The notes under the pieces were generated by a model that searched no databases, was not told where the DNA came from, and was given only the letters and a program-made list of their open reading frames with translations. This document shows, piece after piece, positions 14,103-14,154 of a stretch of DNA of 14,154 bases (its first letter is position 1; every line of letters begins with the position of its first letter). Source of the stretch: an uncultured Lachnospiraceae bacterium (GTDB lineage: Bacteria; Bacillota; Clostridia; Lachnospirales; Lachnospiraceae); the NCBI GenBank assembly GCA_959022495.1, contig CAUEYX010000057.1, positions 1 to 14,154 on the forward strand, given 5' to 3'. Made by a program: the position numbers and the translations under genes.

Positions 14103-14154
14103 CGACCCAGAAGAGACTCGAACTCTCGACCTCCGCCGTGACAGGGCGGCGCTC
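14103..14154 (-). tRNA. tRNA-Asp, anticodon GTC (3' part only)
   Basis: Only the 3' portion is inside the window; the gene continues past the right edge. The anticodon stem CCGCC/GGCGG holds loop CTGTCAC, giving GTC at 14140-14142. The T arm GAGAG-TTCGAGT-CTCTT and the acceptor strand CTGGGTC with discriminator G (14103) follow. CCA is not encoded. The anticodon and the arms are characteristic of bacterial tRNA-Asp. Confidence 0.9.

Overview
The window looks like chromosomal DNA of a Gram-positive, gut-type clostridium, most likely Lachnospiraceae (Clostridium cluster XIVa). This is inferred from three things: the fatty-acid synthesis gene order with FabK as the enoyl reductase, the sortase-anchored multidomain glycosidase with FIVAR repeats, and tRNA genes without an encoded CCA. 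No species can be named. Every supported gene lies on the minus strand, so the window is read from right to left.

Right end (about 13930-14154): the 3' part of a tRNA-Asp(GTC) gene, a perfect 9-bp hairpin, a complete tRNA-Leu(TAA) gene, and a rho-independent terminator that closes the tRNA unit. Next comes an AT-rich leader of about 340 bases with several Shine-Dalgarno-like motifs, a possible 9-codon leader ORF and TGTACA palindromes.

Middle (7813-13578): one very large secreted, wall-anchored protein of 1921 residues. In order it has a signal peptide, two duplicated discoidin/CBM32-like modules, a clan GH-D (GH36-like) alpha-galactosidase or alpha-N-acetylgalactosaminidase-type catalytic region, an Ig-like domain, a LamG-like domain, a third CBM32-like domain, four FIVAR-like helical repeats, an Asp/Pro/Gly linker and a VKTGD-type sorting signal. 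It probably acts on host or dietary glycans at the cell surface. A strong hairpin follows it.

Left part (1-7700): the type II fatty acid synthesis operon fabH-acpP-fabK-fabD-fabG-fabF-accB-fabZ-accC. It probably continues into accD beyond position 1. A near-consensus promoter (TTGACA, 16 nt, TATACT) drives it. The promoter's -10 box is covered by a perfect inverted repeat, ATACTTTG-N5-CAAAGTAT, whose half-site and spacing fit a FabT-type (MarR) operator; a degenerate second copy lies next to it. No marR/fabT gene adjoins the promoter. AccB and AccC begin malonyl-CoA synthesis, FabD loads malonyl on ACP, FabH and FabF condense, and FabG, FabZ and FabK complete each elongation cycle. Genes are tightly packed or overlapping, apart from hairpin-rich gaps at fabH-acpP, accB-fabZ and after accC.

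I see no transposase, CRISPR array or phage gene. The most promising leads are the divergent GH-D enzyme, the double operator at the fab promoter, and the structured RNA segments between genes.
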